From Streptomyces sp. NWU339 (GTDB lineage: Bacteria; Actinomycetota; Actinomycetes; Streptomycetales; Streptomycetaceae): 64,000 bases of DNA. Below are positions 42,625-50,372 of this stretch, one piece after another; the first letter of the stretch is position 1; the number at the start of each line of letters is the position of its first letter. The stretch covers positions 140,208 through 204,207 of the forward strand of contig NZ_QFRK01000010.1 in the NCBI RefSeq assembly GCF_003143855.1, given 5' to 3'. The notes under the pieces were generated by a model. That model saw only the letters and a program-made list of their open reading frames with translations. It had not been told where the DNA came from and ran no database searches. Position numbers and translations under genes: made by a program.

Positions 42625-42830
42625 CCGGGGCGGATGGGGAGTTCGGGGCTCCGGCGACCGAGGGTTTTCCCTGTCCGGCTCCCGTAGGGGCTTCCCTCAT
42701 TGGGGGCTCGCGCTCCGGCTCGTAGCGTAATCCGTGCCGCTCGCCGGGCACATGGAGACCGGTGGCCCGGTCCCCGTGCTGAACCCCCCACCCCGTGCGA
42801 CCCCCCCACCGGCAACCGACGAGGAGACCG

Positions 42831-43622
42831 ATGTCCGGGCTCACCCGCGCCAAGAAGGCCGCCGCGCTCGTCGCGGCGACCGCGGCCGCCGCCGCGACCG
42901 CACTGCTCACCGCCCCCTCCGCCGCCGCCGCTCCCCAGCCGATCGTCGGCGGCACCACGACCACGACGTCCGCGTACCCGTTCGTCATGCAGATCACCGA
43001 CGCCTCGCAGAACCAGTTCTGCGGCGGCACCCTGGTCACGCCCACGAAGGTGGTCACGGCCGCCCACTGCATGGTCGGCGAGACCACCGGCAGTGTGCGC
43101 GTGGTCGGCGGGCGCACCTACCTGAACGGCACCAACGGTACGGTGGCGCGCGTCAGCAGGATCTGGATCAGCCCGGACTACCGGAGCGTCACCCGCGGCG
43201 ACGACGTCGCGGTGCTGACCCTGTCGACGTCGATGCCGTACTCCACGGCGGGCTACGTCTCCTCCTCGGACACCTCGGTGTACGCGGCCGGCACCACCGC
43301 CCGCATCCTGGGCTGGGGCACCACCTCCTCGGGCGGCAGCTCCTCCAACCAGTTGCGCACCGCGACCGTCCCGACGGTGTCCGACGCGAGCTGCGGCAGT
43401 TCGTACGGTTCCCGGTTCGTCCGGAGCGACATGGTGTGCGCCGGCCACTCCTCCGGCGGCGTGGACAGCTGCCAGGGCGACAGCGGCGGACCGCTGCTCA
43501 TAGGCGGCCGGCTCGCGGGCATCACCTCTTGGGGCGACGGCTGCGCGGCGGCCGGATCCCCTGGCGTGTACACCCGGTTGACCACCTTCTCCGGGGAGGT
43601 CACGGCCCAGATCAACTCGTAG
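42831..43622 (+). CDS. Secreted trypsin-like serine protease (S1 family)
   Basis: 263-aa exported protease. ATG 42831 has GAGGAG upstream. The signal peptide (AAALVAATAAAAATALLTAP) is followed by a very short propeptide, and the mature chain starts PIVGGTTTTTSAYPF. The triad is complete: VVTAAHCMVG (His), RGDDVAVLTL (Asp) and SCQGDSGGPLLIGG (Ser). Asp six residues before the Ser (VDSCQGDSGG) predicts cleavage after Lys/Arg. GVYTRLTTFSGEVTAQINS is the C-terminus. It resembles Streptomyces griseus trypsin. A strong terminator follows. Confidence 0.94.
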   Translation: MSGLTRAKKAAALVAATAAAAATALLTAPSAAAAPQPIVGGTTTTTSAYPFVMQITDASQNQFCGGTLVTPTKVVTAAHCMVGETTGSVRVVGGRTYLNGTNGTVARVSRIWISPDYRSVTRGDDVAVLTLSTSMPYSTAGYVSSSDTSVYAAGTTARILGWGTTSSGGSSSNQLRTATVPTVSDASCGSSYGSRFVRSDMVCAGHSSGGVDSCQGDSGGPLLIGGRLAGITSWGDGCAAAGSPGVYTRLTTFSGEVTAQINS

Positions 43623-43678
43623 CCCCACGGGTCGATGTGAGGCACCCGAGTTCCTGAGTACCCCTCAGGTGATTGCCA

Positions 43679-43721
43679 GGGGGCGTTGCGAGCTTCCACG
43701 AGCAGCCCGCAACGCCCCCTT
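43679..43721 (+). terminator. Terminator of the trypsin-like protease gene
   Basis: AGGGGGCGTTGC (43679-43690) and GCAACGCCCCCT (43710-43721) make a perfect 12-bp stem, followed by TTCC, 57 bases after the stop. Confidence 0.82.
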
Positions 43722-43892
43722 TCCATGCCCGGGGGCGAACCTCCCCATCAAGGCCCATTCAGGAGATTTCCTCGAGACGTGTAACACCGTGACGGTCACC
43801 GGACGCTGATCCGTACGGGACGCGAGAAGCGGCCCTTTTTCATGCAGTCGGGCACCACCCCGGAACAACCCCACGACGAAGGGCCGCCCCCA

Positions 43893-44144
43893 GTGAATCC
43901 CCACCCCACCGAGAACGGTGGAACCGCACAGACCCCGCAGAACCCCCAGACCGCCCAGAGCCCCAAGAGCCCTCGGAGCGACGCCGGCCGCCCCCGGGGA
44001 ACCGAAGGCCTCCCGGTCTACGAGAGCCTGGTGCGCGAACGGGGTGACGTCGTGGCGGAGGCCCGCGAGGTGGCCGAACGCACGGAGTTCGAGATGCGTC
44101 GGGTGCTGGCCTCCCGCACCCGGCCGGCCCCGGCACCCCGGTGA
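43893..44144 (+). CDS. Small Pro/Gln-rich hypothetical protein
   Basis: 83 aa from GTG 43893, which has GAAGGG about 10 bases upstream; an ATG at 43842 would add 17 residues but has no purine-rich site. The N-terminal half is low-complexity (ENGGTAQTPQNPQTAQSPKS) and the C-terminal half is a likely amphipathic helix (YESLVRERGDVVAEAREVAE). No domain recognised. A dyad ACCGGCT-G-AGCCGGT at 44153-44167 follows and may be a small terminator. Confidence 0.55.
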   Translation: MNPHPTENGGTAQTPQNPQTAQSPKSPRSDAGRPRGTEGLPVYESLVRERGDVVAEAREVAERTEFEMRRVLASRTRPAPAPR

Positions 44145-44225
44145 TGTCGCGCACCGGCTGAGCCGGTCGGGTGAGCCCCTCCCCGCCCGGGCCACCGGGC
44201 GGACGGGATTCCCTAGGATCCTTCC

Positions 44226-44666
44226 GTGGCCACCTTCCAGCTCCAGCGCACGGCGCCCCTCCCGATCGACGAGACCTGGCGCCGGCTCACGGAGTGGCAC
44301 CGCCACGGAGCGGCGGTCCCCCTCACCCGGATCACCGTGACCCCTCCCCCGCCCACCGGTGAGGGCACGGTCGTCGTCGCCCGCTCGGGTCTCGGCCCGC
44401 TCTCCTTCGACGACCCGATGGAGGTGACGGTGTGGCGGCCCCCCGGCCCCGGTTCCCCGGGCCTGTGCCGCCTGGAGAAGCGGGGCCGCGTGGTCCGGGG
44501 CTGGGCGGAGATCGAGGTCCGTCCGGGGCCGGGCGGACGCACCCGCGTCCTGTGGCGCGAGGACCTGCGGGTCCGCTTCCTCCCCGCCTTCTGCGACCCC
44601 GCGCTGCGGTCGGTCTCCCGCCAGGTGTTCGGACGAGCGGTGAACACCCTGCTGCGACAGCCGTGA
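44226..44666 (+). CDS. SRPBCC (START/polyketide cyclase-like) superfamily protein
   Basis: 146-aa protein starting at GTG 44226. The pattern TFQLQRTAPLPIDETWRRLT, an N-terminal strand then helix, with VEVTVWRPPG-like and GWAEIEVRPGPGGRTRVLWR strands and the long C-terminal helix RSVSRQVFGRAVNTLLRQ, is the helix-grip fold that binds hydrophobic ligands. No catalytic residues stand out. The ligand is unknown. It ends 42 bases before the converging XdhC gene. Confidence 0.75.
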   Translation: MATFQLQRTAPLPIDETWRRLTEWHRHGAAVPLTRITVTPPPPTGEGTVVVARSGLGPLSFDDPMEVTVWRPPGPGSPGLCRLEKRGRVVRGWAEIEVRPGPGGRTRVLWREDLRVRFLPAFCDPALRSVSRQVFGRAVNTLLRQP

Positions 44667-44708
44667 CGGCCGGAGCGGCGGGTGATCACCGCGTCGGCGG
44701 CACCACCC

Positions 44709-45887
44709 TCACGCCCCCGAGCCGGTCCGGCCCGCGGGCTCGGGTGCGGGTGCGACGGTGGGCGGCGTGGGTTCGACGTCGTGGTGGATCGGGGTGTGGG
44801 CGCCGGTGAGGGGGACGCCGGCGCCGCCCCGACGGGTGGCGACGATCTCGGCGGCGATGGACAGGGCCGTCTCCTCCGGGGTGCGGGCGCCGAGGTCGAG
44901 GCCGATCGGGGAGCGCAGGCGGGCCAGTTCCGGGTCGGTGACGCCGGCCTCGCGCAGGCGGGCCTCGCGGTCCAGGTGGGTGCGGCGGGAGCCCATCGCG
45001 CCGACGTAGGCGACCGGGAGGCGCAGGGCGAGCCGGAGCAGGGGGACGTCGAACTTCGCGTCGTGGGTGAGGACGCACAGGACCGTACGGGCGTCGACGT
45101 CGGTGCGCTCCAGGTACCGGTGCGGCCACTCGACGACGATCTCGTCGGCGTCCGGGAAGCGTGCCCGGGTGGCGAACACGGGGCGCGCGTCGCACACCGT
45201 GACCCGGTAGCCGAGGAACGTGCCGGCCCGGACCAGCGCCGACGCGAAGTCGATCGCGCCGAAGACGATCATCCGGGGCGGCGGGACCGACGACTCGACC
45301 AGCAGGGTCACCGGGGCGCCGCAGCGTGAACCCTCCGCGCCGATCTCCAGGGTGCCGGTGCGGCCCGCGTCCAGGAACGCGCCCGCCTCCCACGCCACGG
45401 TGCGGTCGAGACCCGGACGGTCGCCGAAACCCCCCTCGTACGAGCCGTCGGGGTACACCGTGAGCGCGCGGCCCATCAGGTCGGCGGGGCCGCTCACGAT
45501 CCGCGCCACGGCCGCCGCCTCGCCTCGCGCGGCGGCGGCGAGCGCGGCGGTGAGCGCCGGGCGGACGGGGTCCGCGGCCCGTACCGGTGTGATCAGGATG
45601 TCGATGACGCCGCCGCAGGTCAGACCGGCGGCGAAGGCGTCCTCGTCGCTGTAGCCGAAGCGTTCCAGGACGGTTTCGCCGTCCCGGAGCGCCTGCTCGC
45701 ACAGCGCGTACACCGCGCCCTCCACGCAGCCGCCGGAGACCGAGCCGATCGCCGTGCCGTCGGTGTCCACCGCCAGCGCGGCGCCGGGCCCGCGGGGCCC
45801 GCTGCCGACGACCGCCACCACGGTGGCGACCGCGAAGTCGCGGCCCTGCTCGGCCCACCGGTGCAGTTCCTCGGCGATGTCCAGCAT
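44709..45887 (-). CDS. XdhC/CoxI-family molybdenum cofactor insertion protein
   Basis: 392-aa maturation factor for xanthine dehydrogenase, thought to sulfurate and insert the molybdenum cofactor. The N-terminal XdhC_CoxI domain reads ATVVAVVGSGPRGPGAALAV, then GSVSGGCVEGAVYALCEQAL with its conserved Cys and FAAGLTCGGVIDILITPV. The C-terminal Rossmann part has RMIVFGAIDFASALVRAGTF, LTHDAKFDVPLLRLAL and PVAYVGAMGSRRTHLDREAR. Length is normal. It lies 72 bases downstream of the large Xdh subunit on the same strand, so it is the last gene of the xdh operon. Confidence 0.92.
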   Translation of the reverse strand: MLDIAEELHRWAEQGRDFAVATVVAVVGSGPRGPGAALAVDTDGTAIGSVSGGCVEGAVYALCEQALRDGETVLERFGYSDEDAFAAGLTCGGVIDILITPVRAADPVRPALTAALAAAARGEAAAVARIVSGPADLMGRALTVYPDGSYEGGFGDRPGLDRTVAWEAGAFLDAGRTGTLEIGAEGSRCGAPVTLLVESSVPPPRMIVFGAIDFASALVRAGTFLGYRVTVCDARPVFATRARFPDADEIVVEWPHRYLERTDVDARTVLCVLTHDAKFDVPLLRLALRLPVAYVGAMGSRRTHLDREARLREAGVTDPELARLRSPIGLDLGARTPEETALSIAAEIVATRRGGAGVPLTGAHTPIHHDVEPTPPTVAPAPEPAGRTGSGA

Positions 45888-45959
45888 CTCTCGGCCTCCT
45901 GAGCCGGGTGCTCCGGGCGGCGCGCGCTGTGGCCGTTCGTGTGCCGCCCGGAGGGTCTG

Positions 45960-48383
45960 TCATGCGGTGCCGGTCAGGTGCTCCGGTCGTACCGGCGTAC
46001 GGTTCAGCTCCAGCCCGGTCGCGTTCCGGACGGCCGCGAGGACCGCCGGGGTGGACGACAGGGTCGGGGCCTCGCCGACGCCGCGCAGCCCGTACGGCGC
46101 GTGGTGGTCGGCGAGTTCGAGCACGTCGACGGGGATGGTCGGCGTGTCGAGGATGGTGGGGATGAGGTAGTCGGTGAAGGAGGGGTTGCGGACCTTCGCG
46201 GTCTTCGGGTCGACCAGGATCTCCTCCATGACCGCCACGCCCAGGCCCTGGGTGGTGCCGCCCTGGATCTGTCCGATGACGGACAGCGGGTTGAGCGCCT
46301 TTCCGACGTCCTGTGCGCAGGCCAGTTCGATCACCTTGACCAGGCCGAGTTCGGTGTCGACCTCGACGACGGCGCGGTGCGCGGCGAACGTGTACTGGAC
46401 GTGCCCGTTGCCCTGGCCGGTGCGCAGGTCGAAGGGTTCGGTCGGCCGGTGCCGCCACTCCTCCTCCACCTCGACGGCCTCGTCGCCGAGGACGTCCACC
46501 AGCTCGGCGAGGACTTCGCCGCCGTCGGTGACGACCTTGCCGCCCTCCAGCAGGAGTTCGGCCGTCGCCCACGCCGGGTGGTACGAGCCGAGCCGGCGCC
46601 GGCCGAGTTCGAGCACCCGCTCGCGGACGAGCTCACAGGCGTGGCGCACGGCGCCTCCGGTGACATAGGTCTGCCGGGAGGCGGAGGTCGAACCGGCCGA
46701 GCCCACCCGGGTGTCGGCCGGGTGGATGGTCACCTGGGCGACACCGAGCTCGGTGCGGGCGATCTGGGCGTGGACGGTGACACCGCCCTGTCCGACCTCC
46801 GCCATCGCGGTGTGCACGGTGGCCACGGGCTGCCCGCCGACCACCTCCATCCGCACGCGCGCGGTGGAGTAGTCGTCGAAGCCCTCGGAGAAACCGACGT
46901 TCTTGATGCCGACCGCGTAGCCGACGCCGCGGACGACGCCCTCGCCGTGGGTGGTGTTGGACAGGCCGCCCGGCAGCTGGCGTACGTCGGCGCCCTCGCT
47001 GCTCTCCCACTGCCGCTCGGGCGGCATCGGCATCGCCTTGACGCGGCGCAGGAGTTCGGCGACCGGCGCCGGGGAGTCGACCCGCTGCCCGGTGGGCATG
47101 ACCGTGCCCTGCTCCATGGCGTTGAGCTGTCTGAACTCCACCGGGTCCATGCCGAGTTCCCGCGCCAGCTTGTCCATCTGCGCCTCGTAGGCGAAGCACG
47201 CCTGGACCGCGCCGAAGCCGCGCATGGCGCCGCAGGGCGGGTTGTTGGTGTAGAGGGCGAGGCCCTCGATCTCGACGTGGTCGACCCGGTAGGGGCCGAT
47301 GCCGAGGGAGGTGGCGTTGCCGACCACGGCCGGGGAGGCGGAGGCGTACGCGCCGCCGTCGAGCACGATGCGGCACTTCACATGGGTCAGTCTGCCGTCG
47401 CGGGTGGCGCCGTGCTCGTAGAAGAGCTTGGCAGGATGGCGGTGGACGTGGCCGAAGAAGGACTCGAAGCGGTTGTAGACGATCTTGACGGGCTTGCCGG
47501 TGCGCAGGGCGAGCAGGCAGGCGTGGATCTGCATGGACAGGTCCTCGCGGCCCCCGAACGCGCCTCCGACGCCGGACAGGGTCATCCGTACCTTGTCCTC
47601 GGGCAGGCCGAGGACGGGCGCGATCTGGCGCAGGTCGGAGTGGAGCCACTGGGTGGCGATGTAGAGGTGGACGCCCCCGTCCTCCTCGGGGACGGCGAGT
47701 CCCGACTCGGGGCCGAGGAACGCCTGGTCCTGCATGCCGAAGGTGTACTCGCCCTCGACGACGACGTCCGCCCGCTCGCGGGCCCGTGCCACGTCACCGC
47801 GCACGATCGGCTGGCGGTGGACGATGTTGGGGTGGGGGACGTGGGCGAAGTGGCGGTCTTCCCGGTTCTCGTGGACGAGGGGCGCGTCGGGGGCGAGCGC
47901 GGATGCCTCGTCGGTGACGACCGGGAGTTCGCGGTACTCGACCCTGATCCTGGCGGCGGCGCGACGCGCGGTCTCCGGGTGGTCGGCGGCGACCATGGCG
48001 ACGGGCTCGCCGTGGTGACGGACCTTGCCGTGGGCGAGGACGGGGGTGTCCTGGATCTCCAGGCCGTAGTTCTTCACCTCGGTCGGCAGGTCGTCGTGTG
48101 TCATGACGGCGTACACGCCCGGCAGCGCGAGGGCCTCGGAGGTGTCGATCGACACGATCTCGGCGTGCGCGACCGTGGAGCGCAGGATCTGGCCCCAGAG
48201 CATGTCCTCGTGCCACATGTCGGAGGAGTACGCGAACTCGCCGGTGACCTTGAGGGTGCCGTCGGGGCGGAGGGTGGACTCCCCGATGCCGCCCCTGGTC
48301 CGCGCGCCCTGGGTGAGGGTGGCGGGCGCGCCGAGGGGGGTGCCGGCCGGTCCGGGCGCTGTGGAGGGCTCCTGGGTGGTCAT
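45960..48383 (-). CDS. Xanthine dehydrogenase, molybdenum-binding subunit
   Basis: 807-aa large subunit, the site of xanthine (or hypoxanthine) hydroxylation. ATG 48383 has GAGGGGG upstream. TGEFAYSSDMWHEDMLWGQI opens the family; SGVGGAFGGREDLSMQIHAC and NPPCGAMRGFGAVQACFAYE are molybdopterin-binding loops, the latter with the conserved Arg; VAEVGQG-like TAMAEVGQGGVTVHAQIART and GLRGVGEAPTLSSTPAVLAA (catalytic Glu near the end) are present. It overlaps the 2Fe-2S gene by four bases (ATGA). The purine context supports xanthine as substrate, but related Mo hydroxylases take other heterocycles. Confidence 0.92.
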   Translation of the reverse strand: MTTQEPSTAPGPAGTPLGAPATLTQGARTRGGIGESTLRPDGTLKVTGEFAYSSDMWHEDMLWGQILRSTVAHAEIVSIDTSEALALPGVYAVMTHDDLPTEVKNYGLEIQDTPVLAHGKVRHHGEPVAMVAADHPETARRAAARIRVEYRELPVVTDEASALAPDAPLVHENREDRHFAHVPHPNIVHRQPIVRGDVARARERADVVVEGEYTFGMQDQAFLGPESGLAVPEEDGGVHLYIATQWLHSDLRQIAPVLGLPEDKVRMTLSGVGGAFGGREDLSMQIHACLLALRTGKPVKIVYNRFESFFGHVHRHPAKLFYEHGATRDGRLTHVKCRIVLDGGAYASASPAVVGNATSLGIGPYRVDHVEIEGLALYTNNPPCGAMRGFGAVQACFAYEAQMDKLARELGMDPVEFRQLNAMEQGTVMPTGQRVDSPAPVAELLRRVKAMPMPPERQWESSEGADVRQLPGGLSNTTHGEGVVRGVGYAVGIKNVGFSEGFDDYSTARVRMEVVGGQPVATVHTAMAEVGQGGVTVHAQIARTELGVAQVTIHPADTRVGSAGSTSASRQTYVTGGAVRHACELVRERVLELGRRRLGSYHPAWATAELLLEGGKVVTDGGEVLAELVDVLGDEAVEVEEEWRHRPTEPFDLRTGQGNGHVQYTFAAHRAVVEVDTELGLVKVIELACAQDVGKALNPLSVIGQIQGGTTQGLGVAVMEEILVDPKTAKVRNPSFTDYLIPTILDTPTIPVDVLELADHHAPYGLRGVGEAPTLSSTPAVLAAVRNATGLELNRTPVRPEHLTGTA

Positions 48384-48985
48384 GCGCGGGCCCCCTCGGA
48401 CTGGCGGGCGGCCGCGAGGCGGACCGCGTCCATGATCTTCTCGTAGCCCGTGCAGCGGCACAGGTTGCCCGACAGCGCCTCGCGGATGTCCGCGTCGCTC
48501 GGGCTGGGGTTGCGCTCCAGCATCTCGTCGGCGGCGACCATCAGGCCCGGGGTGCAGAAGCCGCACTGGACGGCGCCGGCATCGATGAACGCCTGCTGGA
48601 TCGGGGCGAGTTCGGTGCCCTCGCCGGTCTGCGAGCCGGCGCCCGGGGCCGCCTGCCACCGGTGGGCCTCGTTCAAGGAGGTGCCGCTTTCCGCGGGAGT
48701 GGCACAGTGTCCGGCACCGGCACCGCGGGAACGCTGCCGGGCGAAGTCCGCCAGTCCCTCGACCGTGACGACGTCACGGCCCTCGGCCTGGCCGGCCGCG
48801 ACGAGGCACGAGCACACCGGGACGCCGTCCAGGCGCACCGTGCAGGAGCCGCACTCGCCCTGTTCGCAGGCGTTCTTGGAGCCGGGCAGGCCGAGCCGCT
48901 CGCGCAGCACGTACAGCAGGGACTCGCCCTCCCACACGTCGTCGGCCTGCTGGGGCCGTCCGTTGACGGTGAAGTCGATGCGCAT
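48380..48985 (-). CDS. Xanthine dehydrogenase, 2Fe-2S subunit
   Basis: 201-aa electron-transfer subunit with two 2Fe-2S clusters. The plant-type cluster is KNACEQGECGSCTVRLDGVP with CSCLV, and the second is AVQCGFCTPGLMVAA with GNLCRCTGYEKIMDAV. An insertion of about 40 residues between the domains (RQRSRGAGAGHCATPAESGT onward) is longer than in minimal subunits and contains an extra Cys. ATG 48985 shares its first base with the FAD-subunit stop (TGATG), so the genes are coupled. Confidence 0.95.
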   Translation of the reverse strand: MRIDFTVNGRPQQADDVWEGESLLYVLRERLGLPGSKNACEQGECGSCTVRLDGVPVCSCLVAAGQAEGRDVVTVEGLADFARQRSRGAGAGHCATPAESGTSLNEAHRWQAAPGAGSQTGEGTELAPIQQAFIDAGAVQCGFCTPGLMVAADEMLERNPSPSDADIREALSGNLCRCTGYEKIMDAVRLAAARQSEGARA

Positions 48986-49875
48986 CACGCGGCTCCCTCG
49001 GTGCTACGGCGGGCGCCGCGGTACGACTCCCAGGTCCAGGTCAGCGTGCGGCGGGCCATGACGCCGACGGCGTGCCGGCGGTAACTCGCGGTGCCCCGGA
49101 CGTCGTCGATCGGGTTGCAGGCGGCGGCACACAGGTCCGCGAACTGCTTGGCCACGGACGGTGTGACGATCTTCCCGTTGTCCCAGAAGCCGCCCTCGTC
49201 GAGCGCCGCGTTCAGGAACTCCTCGGCGGCCGTGGCGCGTACGGGCGTGGGTGCCGCGGAGCCGATGCCGGTGCGGACCGTACGGGTCCCGGGGTGCAGG
49301 GCCAGGCCGAACGCGCACACGGCGATGACCATCGCGTTGCGGGTGCCGACCTTGGAGAACTGCTGGGGGCCGTCGGCCTTCTTGATGTGCACGGCGCGGA
49401 TCAGCTCGTCCGGCGCCAGCGCGTTGCGCTTCACACCGGTGTAGAAGGCGTCGATCGGGATGCGGCGGGACCCGCGCACCGACTCGGCCTCGACCTCGGC
49501 ACCGGCGGCGAGCAGCGCCGGGTGGGCGTCGCCCGCCGGGGAGGCGGTGCCGAGGTTGCCGCCGACCCCGCCGCGGTTGCGGATCTGCGGGGAGGCGACC
49601 GTGTGGGAGGCGAGGGCGAGACCCGGCAGCTCGGCCCGCAGGTGCTCCATGATCCTCGAGTACGGGACGGAGGCGCCGAGCCGTACGGTGTCCTCGCCGA
49701 CCTCCCACTCGGCGAGGTCGGCGATGCGGTTGAGGTCCATGAGGTACTCGGGTCTGCGGTGGTCGAAGTTGATCTCGACCATCACATCGGTGCCGCCCGC
49801 GATCGGTACGGCGGTGGGGTGCTCGGCCTTCGCGGCGAGCGCCTCCTCCCAGCTGGCTGGGCGAAGGAAGTCCAT
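48985..49875 (-). CDS. Xanthine dehydrogenase, FAD-binding subunit
   Basis: 296-aa subunit that passes electrons to NAD+. ATG 49875 has an AAGAAGAGAG purine stretch upstream. VPIAGGTDVMVEINFDHRRP is the first FAD-binding loop, and SHTVASPQIRNRGGVGGNLG, followed by TASPAGDAHPALLAAGAEVE, the second. YTGVKRNALAPDELIRAVHI is the usual middle strand. It is the first gene of the xdh operon, divergent from the PucR regulator across about 500 bp, and is likely under PucR control. Confidence 0.93.
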   Translation of the reverse strand: MDFLRPASWEEALAAKAEHPTAVPIAGGTDVMVEINFDHRRPEYLMDLNRIADLAEWEVGEDTVRLGASVPYSRIMEHLRAELPGLALASHTVASPQIRNRGGVGGNLGTASPAGDAHPALLAAGAEVEAESVRGSRRIPIDAFYTGVKRNALAPDELIRAVHIKKADGPQQFSKVGTRNAMVIAVCAFGLALHPGTRTVRTGIGSAAPTPVRATAAEEFLNAALDEGGFWDNGKIVTPSVAKQFADLCAAACNPIDDVRGTASYRRHAVGVMARRTLTWTWESYRGARRSTEGAA

Positions 49876-50071
49876 GACCGACTCTCTTCTTCGTCTCGTG
49901 TCGTGCGCGTCGAGTTGTTCCTCCCGTGAGTCGTACGGGATCGAGCCGATCCGTGCCCGGCGGGCCCGGCCCGTCCGTGGGGGATTCACCCGGAGTGCGC
50001 CTCAGTACACCGTCCGTTGCTCCACCCGGGTCAGTCACGAAAGCCATGAAGGAGTTGGCTGGCCAGTGCAG

Positions 50072-50143
50072 TCATCTTGTAGATTCATATGAACGGAGAG
50101 CCTCGGCGGCTTCAGCGACCTCGACGATCGCAGTGATTTCCAT
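50072..50143 (-). CDS. Possible 23-residue peptide with a strong ribosome-binding site
   Basis: Short frame MEITAIVEVAEAAEALRSYE plus three residues. GGAGG stands 6 bases before ATG 50143, better than at most genes here. The peptide is acidic and helical, with no signal sequence. It lies 197 bases upstream of the xdh operon on the same strand and may be a leader peptide. A palindrome TTCATATGAA overlaps its 3' end at 50084-50093. Being so short, it could also be a chance combination. Confidence 0.35.
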   Translation of the reverse strand: MEITAIVEVAEAAEALRSYESTR

Positions 50144-50275
50144 GTCTTCCTCCAGGAACAACGGATCCAGAGGGCATGGAGAGCACTCTTCTGGTAACCG
50201 GCCGACCGCAACCGATCGGCCGCCCGCCGGGCGCTGCGCCGAAACCGCTGAGCTCTCTCCACGGCCCATCGTAGG

Positions 50276-50351
50276 CATCGACGCACGCGTCAACGTACAC
50301 ATCGACGCATGTAAAGCACGTAACTCACATACCGACGCACACATCGACACA
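50276..50351. repeat. Four direct repeats of CATCGACGCA upstream of pucR
   Basis: CATCGACGCA at 50276-50285 and 50300-50309, TACCGACGCA at 50330-50339 and CATCGACACA at 50342-50351, spaced 24, 30 and 12 bases start to start. They end 21 bases before the PucR ATG in the divergent xdh/pucR region and are probable regulator-binding sites. The rest of the gap (49876-50071 and 50144-50275) shows no clear feature apart from the small peptide frame. Confidence 0.5.
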
Positions 50352-50372
50352 AAGGGAACGGCGGCGACGAGA

